From assembly GCA_964036665.1 (NCBI GenBank), contig OZ038527.1:13051835-13115834 (forward strand): a DNA stretch of 64,000 nt. The letters are read 5' to 3'. A program made the position numbers and the translations under genes. This DNA is from Gordius sp. MW1. Taxonomy: Eukaryota; Nematomorpha; Gordioida; Gordea; Gordiidae. The notes under the pieces were generated by a model. That model searched no databases, had not been told where the DNA came from, and worked only from the letters and a program-made list of their open reading frames with translations. Positions 11,306-24,989 of this stretch are shown here, one piece after another. Positions within the stretch are counted from its first letter, which is position 1, and each line of letters starts with the position of its first letter.

Positions 11306-14300
11306 TTTTCAGTTGAACAAAAAAGTTGAAAAAATTTTGAGGTCCCAAAAAAAATTTCTTTCATATTCTTTCGAAAGGGGGCTGAAAAAATCTTTAAAAG
11401 TTCGTAAATATTCTTAGAATTATATCCTTGTTAGGATCTCTATAAGAATTTTTTCACGTGGGGAAGTTTTAGATTGAGAGAAATTAAAATTTTCGTGTTG
11501 CGTTTAGATTGTTTCAATATCGCTTTTTAAGCGTGTCTCTAGTTTTTGTGAAACAAGCTCTATGCGATCGTGATTTAAAGTTAATAATTTTTGATGAGTC
11601 TTCAAAAAAAAATTTTTTCAAGGAATTCACCTCTGATATCGAAAATTTTCATGGGGGGTATATGGTCAAATAAAAAAGTTGAAAAAATTTTGAGGTCGAA
11701 AAAAATATTTTTTTTCATATTCTTTTGGAAGGGGGCTGAAAAAATCTTTAAAAGTTCGTAAATATTCTTAGAATTATGTCCTTGTTAGGATCTCGATAAG
11801 AATTTTTGCACGGGGGGAAGTTTTAGATTGAGAAAAATTAAAATTTTCGTGTTGCGTTTAGATTGTTTCATTATCGCTTTTTAAGCGTGTCTCTAGTTTT
11901 TGTGAAACAAGCTCTATGCGATCGTGATTTAAAGTTAATAATTTTTGATGAATGATCAAAAAAAAATTTTTTCACGGAATTCACCTCTGATATCGAAAAT
12001 TTTCATGAGTGGTATATGGTTGAACAAAAAAGTTGAAATAATTTTGAGGTCAAGGAAAAAATTTTTTTTCATATTCTTTCGAAAGGGGGCTGAAAAAATC
12101 TTTAAAAGTTCGTAAATATTCTTAGAATTATATCCTTGTTAGGATCTCGATAAGAATTTTTTCACGGGGGTTTTAGATTGAGAGAAATTAAAATTTTCGT
12201 GTTGCGTTTAGATTGTTTCAATATCGCTTTTTAAGCGTGTCTCTAGTTTTTGTGAAACAAGCTCTATGCGATCGGTATTTAAAGTTAATAGTTTTTGATG
12301 AGTCTTCAAAAAAAAATTTTTTTAAGGAATTCACATCTGATATCGAAAATTTTCATGGGGGGTATATGGTCAAATAAAAAAGTTGAAAAAATTTTTAGGT
12401 CGAAAAAAATATTTTTTTTCATATTCTTTTGAAAGGGGGCTGAAAAAAATCTTTAAAATTTAGTAAATATTCTTAGCATTATGTCCTTGTTAGGATCTCG
12501 ATAAGAATTTTTTCACGTGGGGAAGTTTTAGATTGAGAGAAATTAAAATTTTCGTGTTGCGTTTAGATTGTTTCAATATCGCTTTTTAAGCGTGTCTCTA
12601 GTTTTTGTGAAACAAGCTCTATGCGATCGTGATTTAAAGTCAATAGTTTTTGATGAGTCTTCAAAAAAAAATTTTTTCAAGTAATTCACCTCTGATATCG
12701 AAAATTTTCATGGGGGGTATATGGTCAAATAAAAAAGTTGAAAAAATTTTGAGGTCGAAAAAAATATTTTTTTTCATATTCTCTTGAAAGGGGGCTGAAA
12801 AAATCTTTAAAAGTTCGTAAATATTCTTAGAATTATATCCTTGTTAGGATCTCGATAAGAATTTTGGCACGGGGGGAAGTTTTAGATTGAGAGAAATTAA
12901 AATTTTCGTGTTGCGTTTAGATTGTTTCAATATCGCTTTTTAAGCGTGTCTCTAGTTTTTGTGAAACAAGCTCTATGCGATCGTGATTTAAAGTTAATAA
13001 TTTTTGATGAATGATCAAAAAAAATTTTTTTCACGGAATTCACCTCTGATATCGAAAATTTTCAGTTGAACAAAAAAGTTGAAAAAATTTTGAGGTCAAA
13101 ATAAAATTTTTTTTTCATATTCTCTTGAAAGCTGGCTGAAAAAATCTTTAAAAGTTCGTAAATATTCTTAGAATTATATCCTTGTTAGAATCTCGATAAG
13201 AATTTTTGCACGGGGGGAAGTTTTAGATTGAGAGAAATTAAAATTTTCGTGTTGCGTTTAGATTGCTTCAATATCGCTTTTTAAGATTGTCTCTAGTTTT
13301 TGTGAAACAAGCTCTATGCGATCGTGATTTAAAGTTAATAATTTTTGATGAATGATCAAAAAATAATTTTTTCACGGAATTCACCTCTGATATCGAAACT
13401 TTTCATTAGTGATAAATGGTTGAACAAAAAAGTTGAAACAATTTTGAGGTCAAAAAAAAAATTTTTTTTCATATTCTTTCGAAAGGGGGCTGAAAAAATC
13501 TTTAAAAGTTTGTAAATATTCTTAGAATTATATCCTTGTTAGGATCTCGATAAGAATTTTTTCACGGGGGGAAGTTTTAGATTGAGAGAAATTAAAATTT
13601 TCGTGTTGCGTTTAGATTGTTTCAATATCGCTTTTTAAGCGTGTCTCTAGTTTTTGTGAAACAAGTATGCGATCGTGATTTAAAGTTAATAGTTTTTGAT
13701 GAGTCTTCAAAAAAAATTTTTTTCAAGGAATTCACCTCTGATATTGAAAATTTTCATGGGGGGTATAGGGTCAAATAAAAAAGTTGAAAAAATTTTGAGG
13801 TCGAAAAAAATATTTTTTTTCATATTCTTTTGGAAGGCAGCTGAAAAAATCTTTAAAAGTTCGTAAATATTCTTAGAATAATATCCTTGTTAGGATCTCG
13901 ATAAGAATTATTGCACGGGGGGAAGTTTTAGATTGAGAGAAATTAAAATTTTCGTGTTGCGTTTAGATTGTTTCAATATCGCTTTTTAAGCGTGTCTCTA
14001 GTTTTTGTGAAACAAGCTCTATGCGATCGTGATTTAAAGTTAATAATTTTTGATGAATGATCAAAAAAAATTTTTTTCACGGAATTCACCTCTGATATCG
14101 AAAATTTTCATGAGTGGTATATGGTTGAACAAAAAAGTTGAAAAAATTTTAGGTCAAAATAAAATTTTTTTTTCATATTCTCTTGAAAGCTGGCTGAAAA
14201 AATCTTTAAAAGTTCGTAAATATTCTTAGAATTATATCCTTGTTAGAATCTCGATAAGAATTTTTGCACGGGGGGAAGTTTTAGATTGAGAGAAATTAAA

Positions 14301-15517
14301 ATTTTCGTGTTGCGTTTAGATTGCTTCAATATCGCTTTTTAAGCGTGTCTCTAGTTTTTGTGAAACAAGCTCTATGCGATCGTGATTTAAAGTTAATAAT
14401 TCTTGATGAATGATCAAAAAAAAAATTTTTCACGGAATTCACCTCTGATATCGAAAATTTTCATGAGTGGTATATGGTTGAACAAAAAAGTTGAAAAAAT
14501 TTTGAGGTCGAAAAAAATATTTTTTTTCATATTCTTTTGAAAGGGGGCTGAAAAAATCTTTGAAAGTTAGTAAATATTCTTAGCATTATGTCCTTGTTAG
14601 GTCTCGATAAGAATTTTTTCACGGGGGGAAGTTTTAGATTGAGAGAAATTAAAATTTTCGTGTTGCGTTTAGATTGTTTCAATATCGCTTTTTAAGCGTG
14701 TCTCTAGTTTTTGTGAAACAAGCTCTATGCGATCGTGATTTAAAGTTAATAATTTTTGATGAATGATCAAAAAAAATTTTTTTCACGGAATTCACCTCTG
14801 ATATCGAAAATTTTCATGAGTGGTATATGGTTGAACAAAAAAGTTGAAAAAATTTTGAGGTCAAAATAAAATTTTTTTTTCATATTCTCTTGAAAGCTGG
14901 CTGAAAAAATCTTTAAAAGTTCGTAAATATTCTTAGAATTATATCCTTGTTAGAATCTCGATAAGAATTTTTGCACGGGGGGAAGTTTTAGATTGAGAGA
15001 AATTAAAATTTTCGTGTTGCGTTTAGATTGCTTCAATATCGCTTTTTAAGCGTGTCTCTAGTTTTTGTGAAACAAGCTCTATGCGATCGTGATTTAAAGT
15101 TAATAATTCTTGATGAATGATCAAAAAAAAAATTTTTCACGGAATTCACCTCTGATATCGAAAATTTTCATGAGTGGTATATGGTTGAACAAAAAAGTTG
15201 AAAAAATTTTGAGGTCGAAAAAAATATTTTTTTTCATATTCTTTTGAAAGGGGGCTGAAAAAATCTTTGAAAGTTAGTAAATATTCTTAGCATTATGTCC
15301 TTGTTAGGTCTCGATAAGAATTTTTTCACGGGGGGAAGTTTTAGATTGAGAGAAATTAAAATTTTCGTGTTGCGTTTAGATTGTTTCAATATCGCTTTTT
15401 AAGCGTGTCTCCAGTTTTTGTGAAACAAGCTCTATGCGATCGTGATTTAAAGTTAATAATTTTTGATGAATGATCAAAAAAAATTTTTTTCACGGAATTC
15501 ACCTCTGATATCGAAAA
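11306..15517 (+). repeat. Higher-order repeat, 12 monomers (4212 bp)
   Basis: It is bounded by successive TTTTCAGTTGAAC/GAGGTCCC marker monomers at 11306 and 15518. It contains a chimeric monomer at about 13060, where the shortened TTTTCAGTTGAAC segment is joined to the CAAAATAAAA downstream variant instead of CCCAAAAAAA. It also contains the ATATTGAAAA...TATAGGG variant at 13730, which is seen earlier at 1, 4597 and 9518. Confidence 0.75.
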
Positions 15518-17977
15518 TTTTCAGTTGAACAAAAAAGTTGAAAAAATTTTGAGGTCCCAAAAAAAATTTCTTTCATATTCTTTCGAAAGGGGGCTGAAAA
15601 AATCTTTAAAAGTTCGTAAATATTCTTAGAATTATATCCTTGTTAGGATCTCTATAAGAATTTTTTCACGTGGGGAAGTTTTAGATTGAGAGAAATTAAA
15701 ATTTTCGTGTTGCGTTTAGATTGTTTCAATATCGCTTTTTAAGCGTGTCTCTAGTTTTTGTGAAACAAGCTCTATGCGATCGTGATTTAAAGTTAATAAT
15801 TTTTGATGAGTCTTCAAAAAAAAATTTTTTCAAGGAATTCACCTCTGATATCGAAAATTTTCATGGGGGGTATATGGTCAAATAAAAAAGTTGAAAAAAT
15901 TTTGAGGTCGAAAAAAATATTTTTTTTCATATTCTTTTGGAAGGGGGCTGAAAAAATCTTTAAAAGTTCGTAAATATTCTTAGAATTATGTCCTTGTTAG
16001 GATCTCGATAAGAATTTTTGCACGGGGGGAAGTTTTAGATTGAGAAAAATTAAAATTTTCGTGTTGCGTTTAGATTGTTTCATTATCGCTTTTTAAGCGT
16101 GTCTCTAGTTTTTGTGAAACAAGCTCTATGCGATCGTGATTTAAAGTTAATAATTTTTGATGAATGATCAAAAAAAAATTTTTTCACGGAATTCACCTCT
16201 GATATCGAAAATTTTCATGAGTGGTATATGGTTGAACAAAAAAGTTGAAATAATTTTGAGGTCAAGGAAAAAATTTTTTTTCATATTCTTTCGAAAGGGG
16301 GCTGAAAAAATCTTTAAAAGTTCGTAAATATTCTTAGAATTATATCCTTGTTAGGATCTCGATAAGAATTTTTTCACGGGGGTTTTAGATTGAGAGAAAT
16401 TAAAATTTTCGTGTTGCGTTTAGATTGTTTCAATATCGCTTTTTAAGCGTGTCTCTAGTTTTTGTGAAACAAGCTCTATGCGATCGGTATTTAAAGTTAA
16501 TAGTTTTTGATGAGTCTTCAAAAAAAAATTTTTTTAAGGAATTCACATCTGATATCGAAAATTTTCATGGGGGGTATATGGTCAAATAAAAAAGTTGAAA
16601 AAATTTTTAGGTCGAAAAAAATATTTTTTTTCATATTCTTTTGAAAGGGGGCTGAAAAAAATCTTTAAAATTTAGTAAATATTCTTAGCATTATGTCCTT
16701 GTTAGGATCTCGATAAGAATTTTTTCACGTGGGGAAGTTTTAGATTGAGAGAAATTAAAATTTTCGTGTTGCGTTTAGATTGTTTCAATATCGCTTTTTA
16801 AGCGTGTCTCTAGTTTTTGTGAAACAAGCTCTATGCGATCGTGATTTAAAGTCAATAGTTTTTGATGAGTCTTCAAAAAAAAATTTTTTCAAGTAATTCA
16901 CCTCTGATATCGAAAATTTTCATGGGGGGTATATGGTCAAATAAAAAAGTTGAAAAAATTTTGAGGTCGAAAAAAATATTTTTTTTCATATTCTCTTGAA
17001 AGGGGGCTGAAAAAATCTTTAAAAGTTCGTAAATATTCTTAGAATTATATCCTTGTTAGGATCTCGATAAGAATTTTGGCACGGGGGGAAGTTTTAGATT
17101 GAGAGAAATTAAAATTTTCGTGTTGCGTTTAGATTGTTTCAATATCGCTTTTTAAGCGTGTCTCTAGTTTTTGTGAAACAAGCTCTATGCGATCGTGATT
17201 TAAAGTTAATAATTTTTGATGAATGATCAAAAAAAATTTTTTTCACGGAATTCACCTCTGATATCGAAAATTTTCATGAGTGGTATATGGTTGAACAAAA
17301 AAGTTGAAAAAATTTTGAGGTCAAAATAAAATTTTTTTTTCATATTCTCTTGAAAGCTGGCTGAAAAAATCTTTAAAAGTTCGTAAATATTCTTAGAATT
17401 ATATCCTTGTTAGAATCTCGATAAGAATTTTTGCACGGGGGGAAGTTTTAGATTGAGAGAAATTAAAATTTTCGTGTTGCGTTTAGATTGCTTCAATATC
17501 GCTTTTTAAGCGTGTCTCTAGTTTTTGTGAAACAAGCTCTATGCGATCGTGATTTAAAGTTAATAATTCTTGATGAATGATCAAAAAAAAAATTTTTCAC
17601 GGAATTCACCTCTGATATCGAAAATTTTCATGAGTGGTATATGGTTGAACAAAAAAGTTGAAAAAATTTTGAGGTCGAAAAAAATATTTTTTTTCATATT
17701 CTTTTGAAAGGGGGCTGAAAAAATCTTTGAAAGTTAGTAAATATTCTTAGCATTATGTCCTTGTTAGGTCTCGATAAGAATTTTTTCACGGGGGGAAGTT
17801 TTAGATTGAGAGAAATTAAAATTTTCGTGTTGCGTTTAGATTGTTTCAATATCGCTTTTTAAGCGTGTCTCCAGTTTTTGTGAAACAAGCTCTATGCGAT
17901 CGTGATTTAAAGTTAATAATTTTTGATGAATGATCAAAAAAAATTTTTTTCACGGAATTCACCTCTGATATCGAAAA
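15518..17977 (+). repeat. Higher-order repeat, 7 monomers (2460 bp)
   Basis: It is bounded by marker monomers at 15518 and 17978. It contains the same series of variant monomers as the start of the preceding 12-mer but lacks about five monomers of it, as expected from one out-of-register exchange. Sequence around the marker is base-for-base alike in both copies where I compared it. Confidence 0.75.
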
Positions 17978-20900
17978 TTTTCAGTTGAACAAAAAAGTTG
18001 AAAAAATTTTGAGGTCCCAAAAAAAATTTCTTTCATATTCTTTCGAAAGGGGGCTGAAAAAATCTTTAAAAGTTCGTAAATATTCTTAGAATTATATCCT
18101 TGTTAGGATCTCTATAAGAATTTTTTCACGTGGGGAAGTTTTAGATTGAGAGAAATTAAAATTTTCGTGTTGCGTTTAGATTGTTTCAATATCGCTTTTT
18201 AAGCGTGTCTCTAGTTTTTGTGAAACAAGCTCTATGCGATCGTGATTTAAAGTTAATAATTTTTGATGAGTCTTCAAAAAAAAATTTTTTCAAGGAATTC
18301 ACCTCTGATATCGAAAATTTTCATGGGGGGTATATGGTCAAATAAAAAAGTTGAAAAAATTTTGAGGTCGAAAAAAATATTTTTTTTCATATTCTTTTGG
18401 AAGGGGGCTGAAAAAATCTTTAAAAGTTCGTAAATATTCTTAGAATTATGTCCTTGTTAGGATCTCGATAAGAATTTTTGCACGGGGGGAAGTTTTAGAT
18501 TGAGAAAAATTAAAATTTTCGTGTTGCGTTTAGATTGTTTCATTATCGCTTTTTAAGCGTGTCTCTAGTTTTTGTGAAACAAGCTCTATGCGATCGTGAT
18601 TTAAAGTTAATAATTTTTGATGAATGATCAAAAAAAAATTTTTTCACGGAATTCACCTCTGATATCGAAAATTTTCATGAGTGGTATATGGTTGAACAAA
18701 AAAGTTGAAACAATTTTGAGGTCAAGGAAAAAATTTTTTTTCATATTCTTTCGAAAGGGGGCTGAAAAAATCTTTAAAAGTTCGTAAATATTCTTAGAAT
18801 TATATCCTTGTTAGGATCTCGATAAGAATTTTTTCACGGGGGTTTTAGATTGAGAGAAATTAAAATTTTCGTGTTGCGTTTAGATTGTTTCAATATCGCT
18901 TTTTAAGCGTGTCTCTAGTTTTTGTGAAACAAGCTCTATGCGATCGGTATTTAAAGTTAATAGTTTTTGATGAGTCTTCAAAAAAAAATTTTTTTAAGGA
19001 ATTCACATCTGATATCGAAAATTTTCATGGGGGGTATATGGTCAAATAAAAAAGTTGAAAAAATTTTTAGGTCGAAAAAAATATTTTTTTTCATATTCTT
19101 TTGAAAGGGGGCTGAAAAAAATCTTTAAAATTTAGTAAATATTCTTAGCATTATGTCCTTGTTAGGATCTCGATAAGAATTTTTTCACGTGGGGAAGTTT
19201 TAGATTGAGAGAAATTAAAATTTTCGTGTTGCGTTTAGATTGTTTCAATATCGCTTTTTAAGCGTGTCTCTAGTTTTTGTGAAACAAGCTCTATGCGATC
19301 GTGATTTAAAGTCAATAGTTTTTGATGAGTCTTCAAAAAAAAATTTTTTCAAGTAATTCACCTCTGATATCGAAAATTTTCATGGGGGGTATATGGTCAA
19401 ATAAAAAAGTTGAAAAAATTTTGAGGTCGAAAAAAATATTTTTTTTCATATTCTCTTGAAAGGGGGCTGAAAAAATCTTTAAAAGTTCGTAAATATTCTT
19501 AGAATTATATCCTTGTTAGGATCTCGATAAGAATTTTGGCACGGGGGGAAGTTTTAGATTGAGAGAAATTAAAATTTTCGAGTTGCGTTTAGATTGTTTC
19601 AATATCGCTTTTTAAGCGTGTCTCTAGTTTTTGTGAAACAAGCTCTATGCGATCGTGATTTAAAGTTAATAATTTTTGATGAATGATCAAAAAAATTTTT
19701 TTTCACGGAATTCACCTCTGATATCGAAAATTTTTAGTTGAACAAAAAAGTTGAAAAAATTTTGAGATCCCAAAAAAAATTTCTTTCATATTCTCTTGAA
19801 AGGGGGCTGAAAAAATCTATAAAAGTTCGTAAATATTCTTAGAATTATATCCTTGTTAGGATCTCGATAAGAATTTTGGCACGGGGGGAAGTTTTAGATT
19901 GAGAGAAATTAAAATTTTCGAGTTGCGTTTAGATTGTTTCAATATCGCTTTTTAAGCGTGTCTCTAGTTTTTGTGAAACAAGCTCTATGCGATCGTGATT
20001 TAAAGTTAATAATTTTTGATGAATGATCAAAAAAAAATTTTTTCACGGAATTCACCTCTGATATCGAAAATTTTCATGAGTGGTATATGGTTGAACAAAA
20101 AAGTTGAAAAAATTTTGAGGTCAAAATAAAATTTTTTTTTCATATTCTCTTGAAAGCTGGCTGAAAAAATCTTTAAAAGTTCGTAAATATTCTTAGAATT
20201 ATATCCTTGTTAGAATCTCGATAAGAATTTTTGCACGGGGGGAAGTTTTAGATTGAGAGAAATTAAAATTTTCGTGTTGCGTTTAGATTGCTTCAATATC
20301 GCTTTTTAAGCGTGTCTCTAGTTTTTGTGAAACAAGCTCTATGCGATCGTGATTTAAAGTTAATAATTCTTGATGAATGATCAAAAAAAAAATTTTTCAC
20401 GGAATTCACCTCTGATATCGAAAATTTTCATGAGTGGTATATGGTTGAACAAAAAAGTTGAAAAAATTTTGAGGTCGAAAAAAATATTTTTTTTCATATT
20501 CTTTTGAAAGGGGGCTGAAAAAATCTTTGAAAGTTAGTAAATATTCTTAGCATTATGTCCTTGTTAGGTCTCGATAAGAATTTTTTCACGGGGGGAAGTT
20601 TTAGATTGAGAGAAATTAAAATTTTCGTGTTGCGTTTAGATTGTTTCAATATCGCTTTTTAAGCGTGTCTCTAGTTTTTGTGAAACAAGCTCTATGCGAT
20701 CGTGATTTAAAGTTAATAATTTTTGATGAATGATCAAAAAAAATTTTTTTCACGGAATTCACCTCTGATATCGAAAATTTTCATGAGTGGTATATGGTTG
20801 AACAAAAAAGTTGAAAAAATTTTGAGGTCAAAATAAAATTTTTTTTTCATATTCTCTTGAAAGCTGGCTGAAAAAATCTTTAAAAGTTCGTAAATATTCT

Positions 20901-21484
20901 TAGAATTATATCCTTGTTAGAATCTCGATAAGAATTTTTGCACGGGGGGAAGTTTTAGATTGAGAGAAATTAAAATTTTCGTGTTGCGTTTAGATTGCTT
21001 CAATATCGCTTTTTAAGCGTGTCTCTAGTTTTTGTGAAACAAGCTCTATGCGATCGTGATTTAAAGTTAATAATTCTTGATGAATGATCAAAAAAAAAAT
21101 TTTTCACGGAATTCACCTCTGATATCGAAAATTTTCATGAGTGGTATATGGTTGAACAAAAAAGTTGAAAAAATTTTGAGGTCGAAAAAAATATTTTTTT
21201 TCATATTCTTTTGAAAGGGGGCTGAAAAAATCTTTGAAAGTTAGTAAATATTCTTAGCATTATGTCCTTGTTAGGTCTCGATAAGAATTTTTTCACGGGG
21301 GGAAGTTTTAGATTGAGAGAAATTAAAATTTTCGTGTTGCGTTTAGATTGTTTCAATATCGCTTTTTAAGCGTGTCTCCAGTTTTTGTGAAACAAGCTCT
21401 ATGCGATCGTGATTTAAAGTTAATAATTTTTGATGAATGATCAAAAAAAATTTTTTTCACGGAATTCACCTCTGATATCGAAAA
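17978..21484 (+). repeat. Higher-order repeat, 10 monomers (3507 bp), first copy
   Basis: It is bounded by marker monomers at 17978 and 21485. A second marker, GAAAATTTTTAGTTGAAC followed by GAGATCCC, appears for the first time in the window at 19731 and then recurs with the following repeats. Also present are the CACGGGGGTTTTAG (GAAG-deleted) and CAAGTAATTC variant monomers. Confidence 0.75.
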
Positions 21485-24400
21485 TTTTCAGTTGAACAAA
21501 AAAGTTGAAAAAATTTTGAGGTCCCAAAAAAAATTTCTTTCATATTCTTTCGAAAGGGGGCTGAAAAAATCTTTAAAAGTTCGTAAATATTCTTAGAATT
21601 ATATCCTTGTTAGGATCTCTATAAGAATTTTTTCACGGGGGGAAGTTTTAGATTGAGAGAAATTAAAATTTTCGTGTTGCGTTTAGATTGTTTCAATATC
21701 GCTTTTTAAGCGTGTCTCTTGTTTTTGTGAAACAAGTATGCGATCGTGATTTAAAGTTAATAGTTTTTGATGAGTCTTCAAAAAAATTTTTTTCAAGTAA
21801 TTCACCTCTGATATCGAAAATTTTCATGGGGGGTATATGGTCAAATAAAAAAGTTGAAAAAATTTTGAGGTCGAAAAAAATATTTTTTTTCATATTCTCT
21901 TGAAAGGGGGCTGAAAAAATCTTTAAAAGTTCGTAAATATTCTTAGAATTATATCCTTGTTAGGATCTCGATAAGAATTTTGGCACGGGGGGAAGTTTTA
22001 GATTGAGAGAAATTAAAATTTTCGAGTTGCGTTTAGATTGTTTCAATATCGCTTTTTAAGCGTGTCTCTCTAGTTTTTGTGAAACAAGCTCTATGCGATC
22101 GTGATTTAAAGTTAATAATTTTTGATGAATGATCAAAAAAAAATTTTTTCACGGAATTCACCTCTGATATCGAAAATTTTCATGAGTGGTATATGGTTGA
22201 ACAAAAAAGTTGAAACAATTTTGAGGTCAAGGAAAAAATTTTTTTTCATATTCTTTCGAAAGGGGGCTGAAAAAATCTTTAAAAGTTCGTAAATATTCTT
22301 AGAATTATATCCTTGTTAGGATCTCGATAAGAATTTTTTCACGGGGGTTTTAGATTGAGAGAAATTAAAATTTTCGTGTTGCGTTTAGATTGTTTCAATA
22401 TCGCTTTTTAAGCGTGTCTCTAGTTTTTGTGAAACAAGCTCTATGCGATCGGTATTTAAAGTTAATAGTTTTTGATGAGTCTTCAAAAAAAAATTTTTTT
22501 AAGGAATTCACATCTGATATCGAAAATTTTCATGGGGGGTATATGGTCAAATAAAAAAGTTGAAAAAATTTTTAGGTCGAAAAAAATATTTTTTTTCATA
22601 TTCTTTTGAAAGGGGGCTGAAAAAAATCTTTAAAATTTAGTAAATATTCTTAGCATTATGTCCTTGTTAGGATCTCGATAAGAATTTTTTCACGTGGGGA
22701 AGTTTTAGATTGAGAGAAATTAAAATTTTCGTGTTGCGTTTAGATTGTTTCAATATCGCTTTTTAAGCGTGTCTCTAGTTTTTGTGAAACAAGCTCTATG
22801 CGATCGTGATTTAAAGTCAATAGTTTTTGATGAGTCTTCAAAAAAAAATTTTTTCAAGTAATTCACCTCTGATATCGAAAATTTTCATGGGGGGTATATG
22901 GTCAAATAAAAAAGTTGAAAAAATTTTGAGGTCGAAAAAAATATTTTTTTTCATATTCTCTTGAAAGGGGGCTGAAAAAATCTTTAAAAGTTCGTAAATA
23001 TTCTTAGAATTATATCCTTGTTAGGATCTCGATAAGAATTTTGGCACGGGGGGAAGTTTTAGATTGAGAGAAATTAAAATTTTCGAGTTGCGTTTAGATT
23101 GTTTCAATATCGCTTTTTAAGCGTGTCTCTAGTTTTTGTGAAACAAGCTCTATGCGATCGTGATTTAAAGTTAATAATTTTTGATGAATGATCAAAAAAA
23201 TTTTTTTTCACGGAATTCACCTCTGATATCGAAAATTTTTAGTTGAACAAAAAAGTTGAAAAAATTTTGAGATCCCAAAAAAAATTTCTTTCATATTCTC
23301 TTGAAAGGGGGCTGAAAAAATCTATAAAAGTTCGTAAATATTCTTAGAATTATATCCTTGTTAGGATCTCGATAAGAATTTTGGCACGGGGGGAAGTTTT
23401 AGATTGAGAGAAATTAAAATTTTCGAGTTGCGTTTAGATTGTTTCAATATCGCTTTTTAAGCGTGTCTCTAGTTTTTGTGAAACAAGCTCTATGCGATCG
23501 TGATTTAAAGTTAATAATTTTTGATGAATGATCAAAAAAAAATTTTTTCACGGAATTCACCTCTGATATCGAAAATTTTCATGAGTGGTATATGGTTGAA
23601 CAAAAAAGTTGAAAAAATTTTGAGGTCAAAATAAAATTTTTTTTTCATATTCTCTTGAAAGCTGGCTGAAAAAATCTTTAAAAGTTCGTAAATATTCTTA
23701 GAATTATATCCTTGTTAGAATCTCGATAAGAATTTTTGCACGGGGGGAAGTTTTAGATTGAGAGAAATTAAAATTTTCGTGTTGCGTTTAGATTGCTTCA
23801 ATATCGCTTTTTAAGCGTGTCTCTAGTTTTTGTGAAACAAGCTCTATGCGATCGTGATTTAAAGTTAATAATTCTTGATGAATGATCAAAAAAAAAATTT
23901 TTCACGGAATTCACCTCTGATATCGAAAATTTTCATGAGTGGTATATGGTTGAACAAAAAAGTTGAAAAAATTTTGAGGTCGAAAAAAATATTTTTTTTC
24001 ATATTCTTTTGAAAGGGGGCTGAAAAAATCTTTGAAAGTTAGTAAATATTCTTAGCATTATGTCCTTGTTAGGTCTCGATAAGAATTTTTTCACGGGGGG
24101 AAGTTTTAGATTGAGAGAAATTAAAATTTTCGTGTTGCGTTTAGATTGTTTCAATATCGCTTTTTAAGCGTGTCTCTAGTTTTTGTGAAACAAGCTCTAT
24201 GCGATCGTGATTTAAAGTTAATAATTTTTGATGAATGATCAAAAAAAATTTTTTTCACGGAATTCACCTCTGATATCGAAAATTTTCATGAGTGGTATAT
24301 GGTTGAACAAAAAAGTTGAAAAAATTTTGAGGTCAAAATAAAATTTTTTTTTCATATTCTCTTGAAAGCTGGCTGAAAAAATCTTTAAAAGTTCGTAAAT

Positions 24401-24989
24401 ATTCTTAGAATTATATCCTTGTTAGAATCTCGATAAGAATTTTTGCACGGGGGGAAGTTTTAGATTGAGAGAAATTAAAATTTTCGTGTTGCGTTTAGAT
24501 TGCTTCAAAATCGCTTTTTAAGCGTGTCTCTAGTTTTTGTGAAACAAGCTCTATGCGATCGTGATTTAAAGTTAATAATTCTTGATGAATGATCAAAAAA
24601 AAAATTTTTCACGGAATTCACCTCTGATATCGAAAATTTTCATAAGTGGTATATGGTTGAACAAAAAAGTTGAAAAAATTTTGAGGTCGAAAAAAATATT
24701 TTTTTTCATATTCTTTTGAAAGGGGGCTGAAAAAATCTTTGAAAGTTAGTAAATATTCTTAGCATTATGTCCTTGTTAGGTCTCGATAAGAATTTTTTCA
24801 CGGGGGGAAGTTTTAGATTGAGAGAAATTAAAATTTTCGTGTTGCGTTTAGATTGTTTCAATATCGCTTTTTAAGCGTGTCTCCAGTTTTTGTGAAACAA
24901 GCTCTATGCGATCGTGATTTAAAGTTAATAATTTTTGATGAATGATCAAAAAAAATTTTTTTCACGGAATTCACCTCTGATATCGAAAA
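21485..24989 (+). repeat. Higher-order repeat, 10 monomers (3505 bp), second copy
   Basis: It is bounded by marker monomers at 21485 and 24990; the second marker recurs at 23236, 3505 bp after 19731. It differs from the preceding copy in details such as TTGCTTCAAAATCGC at about 24501 instead of TTGCTTCAATATCGC. It also has an extra TC in GTGTCTCTCTAG near 22065 and a CTCTTG/CAAGTATG variant monomer at 21718. Confidence 0.75.

Noticed and set aside
21688..21903. Recurring 64-83 codon open frames on both strands of the satellite (about 21.7, 28.0, 32.2, 33.3, 35.4, 35.7, 37.8, 39.9, 41.7, 50.1, 52.9 and 57.4 kb)
   Set aside because: The plus-strand frame begins with TTG within TAGATTGTTTCAATATC, not ATG. 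The frames overlap each other on opposite strands and are open only in monomers with particular indels. Homopolymer-encoded Lys/Phe runs dominate. They are by-products of the repeat.
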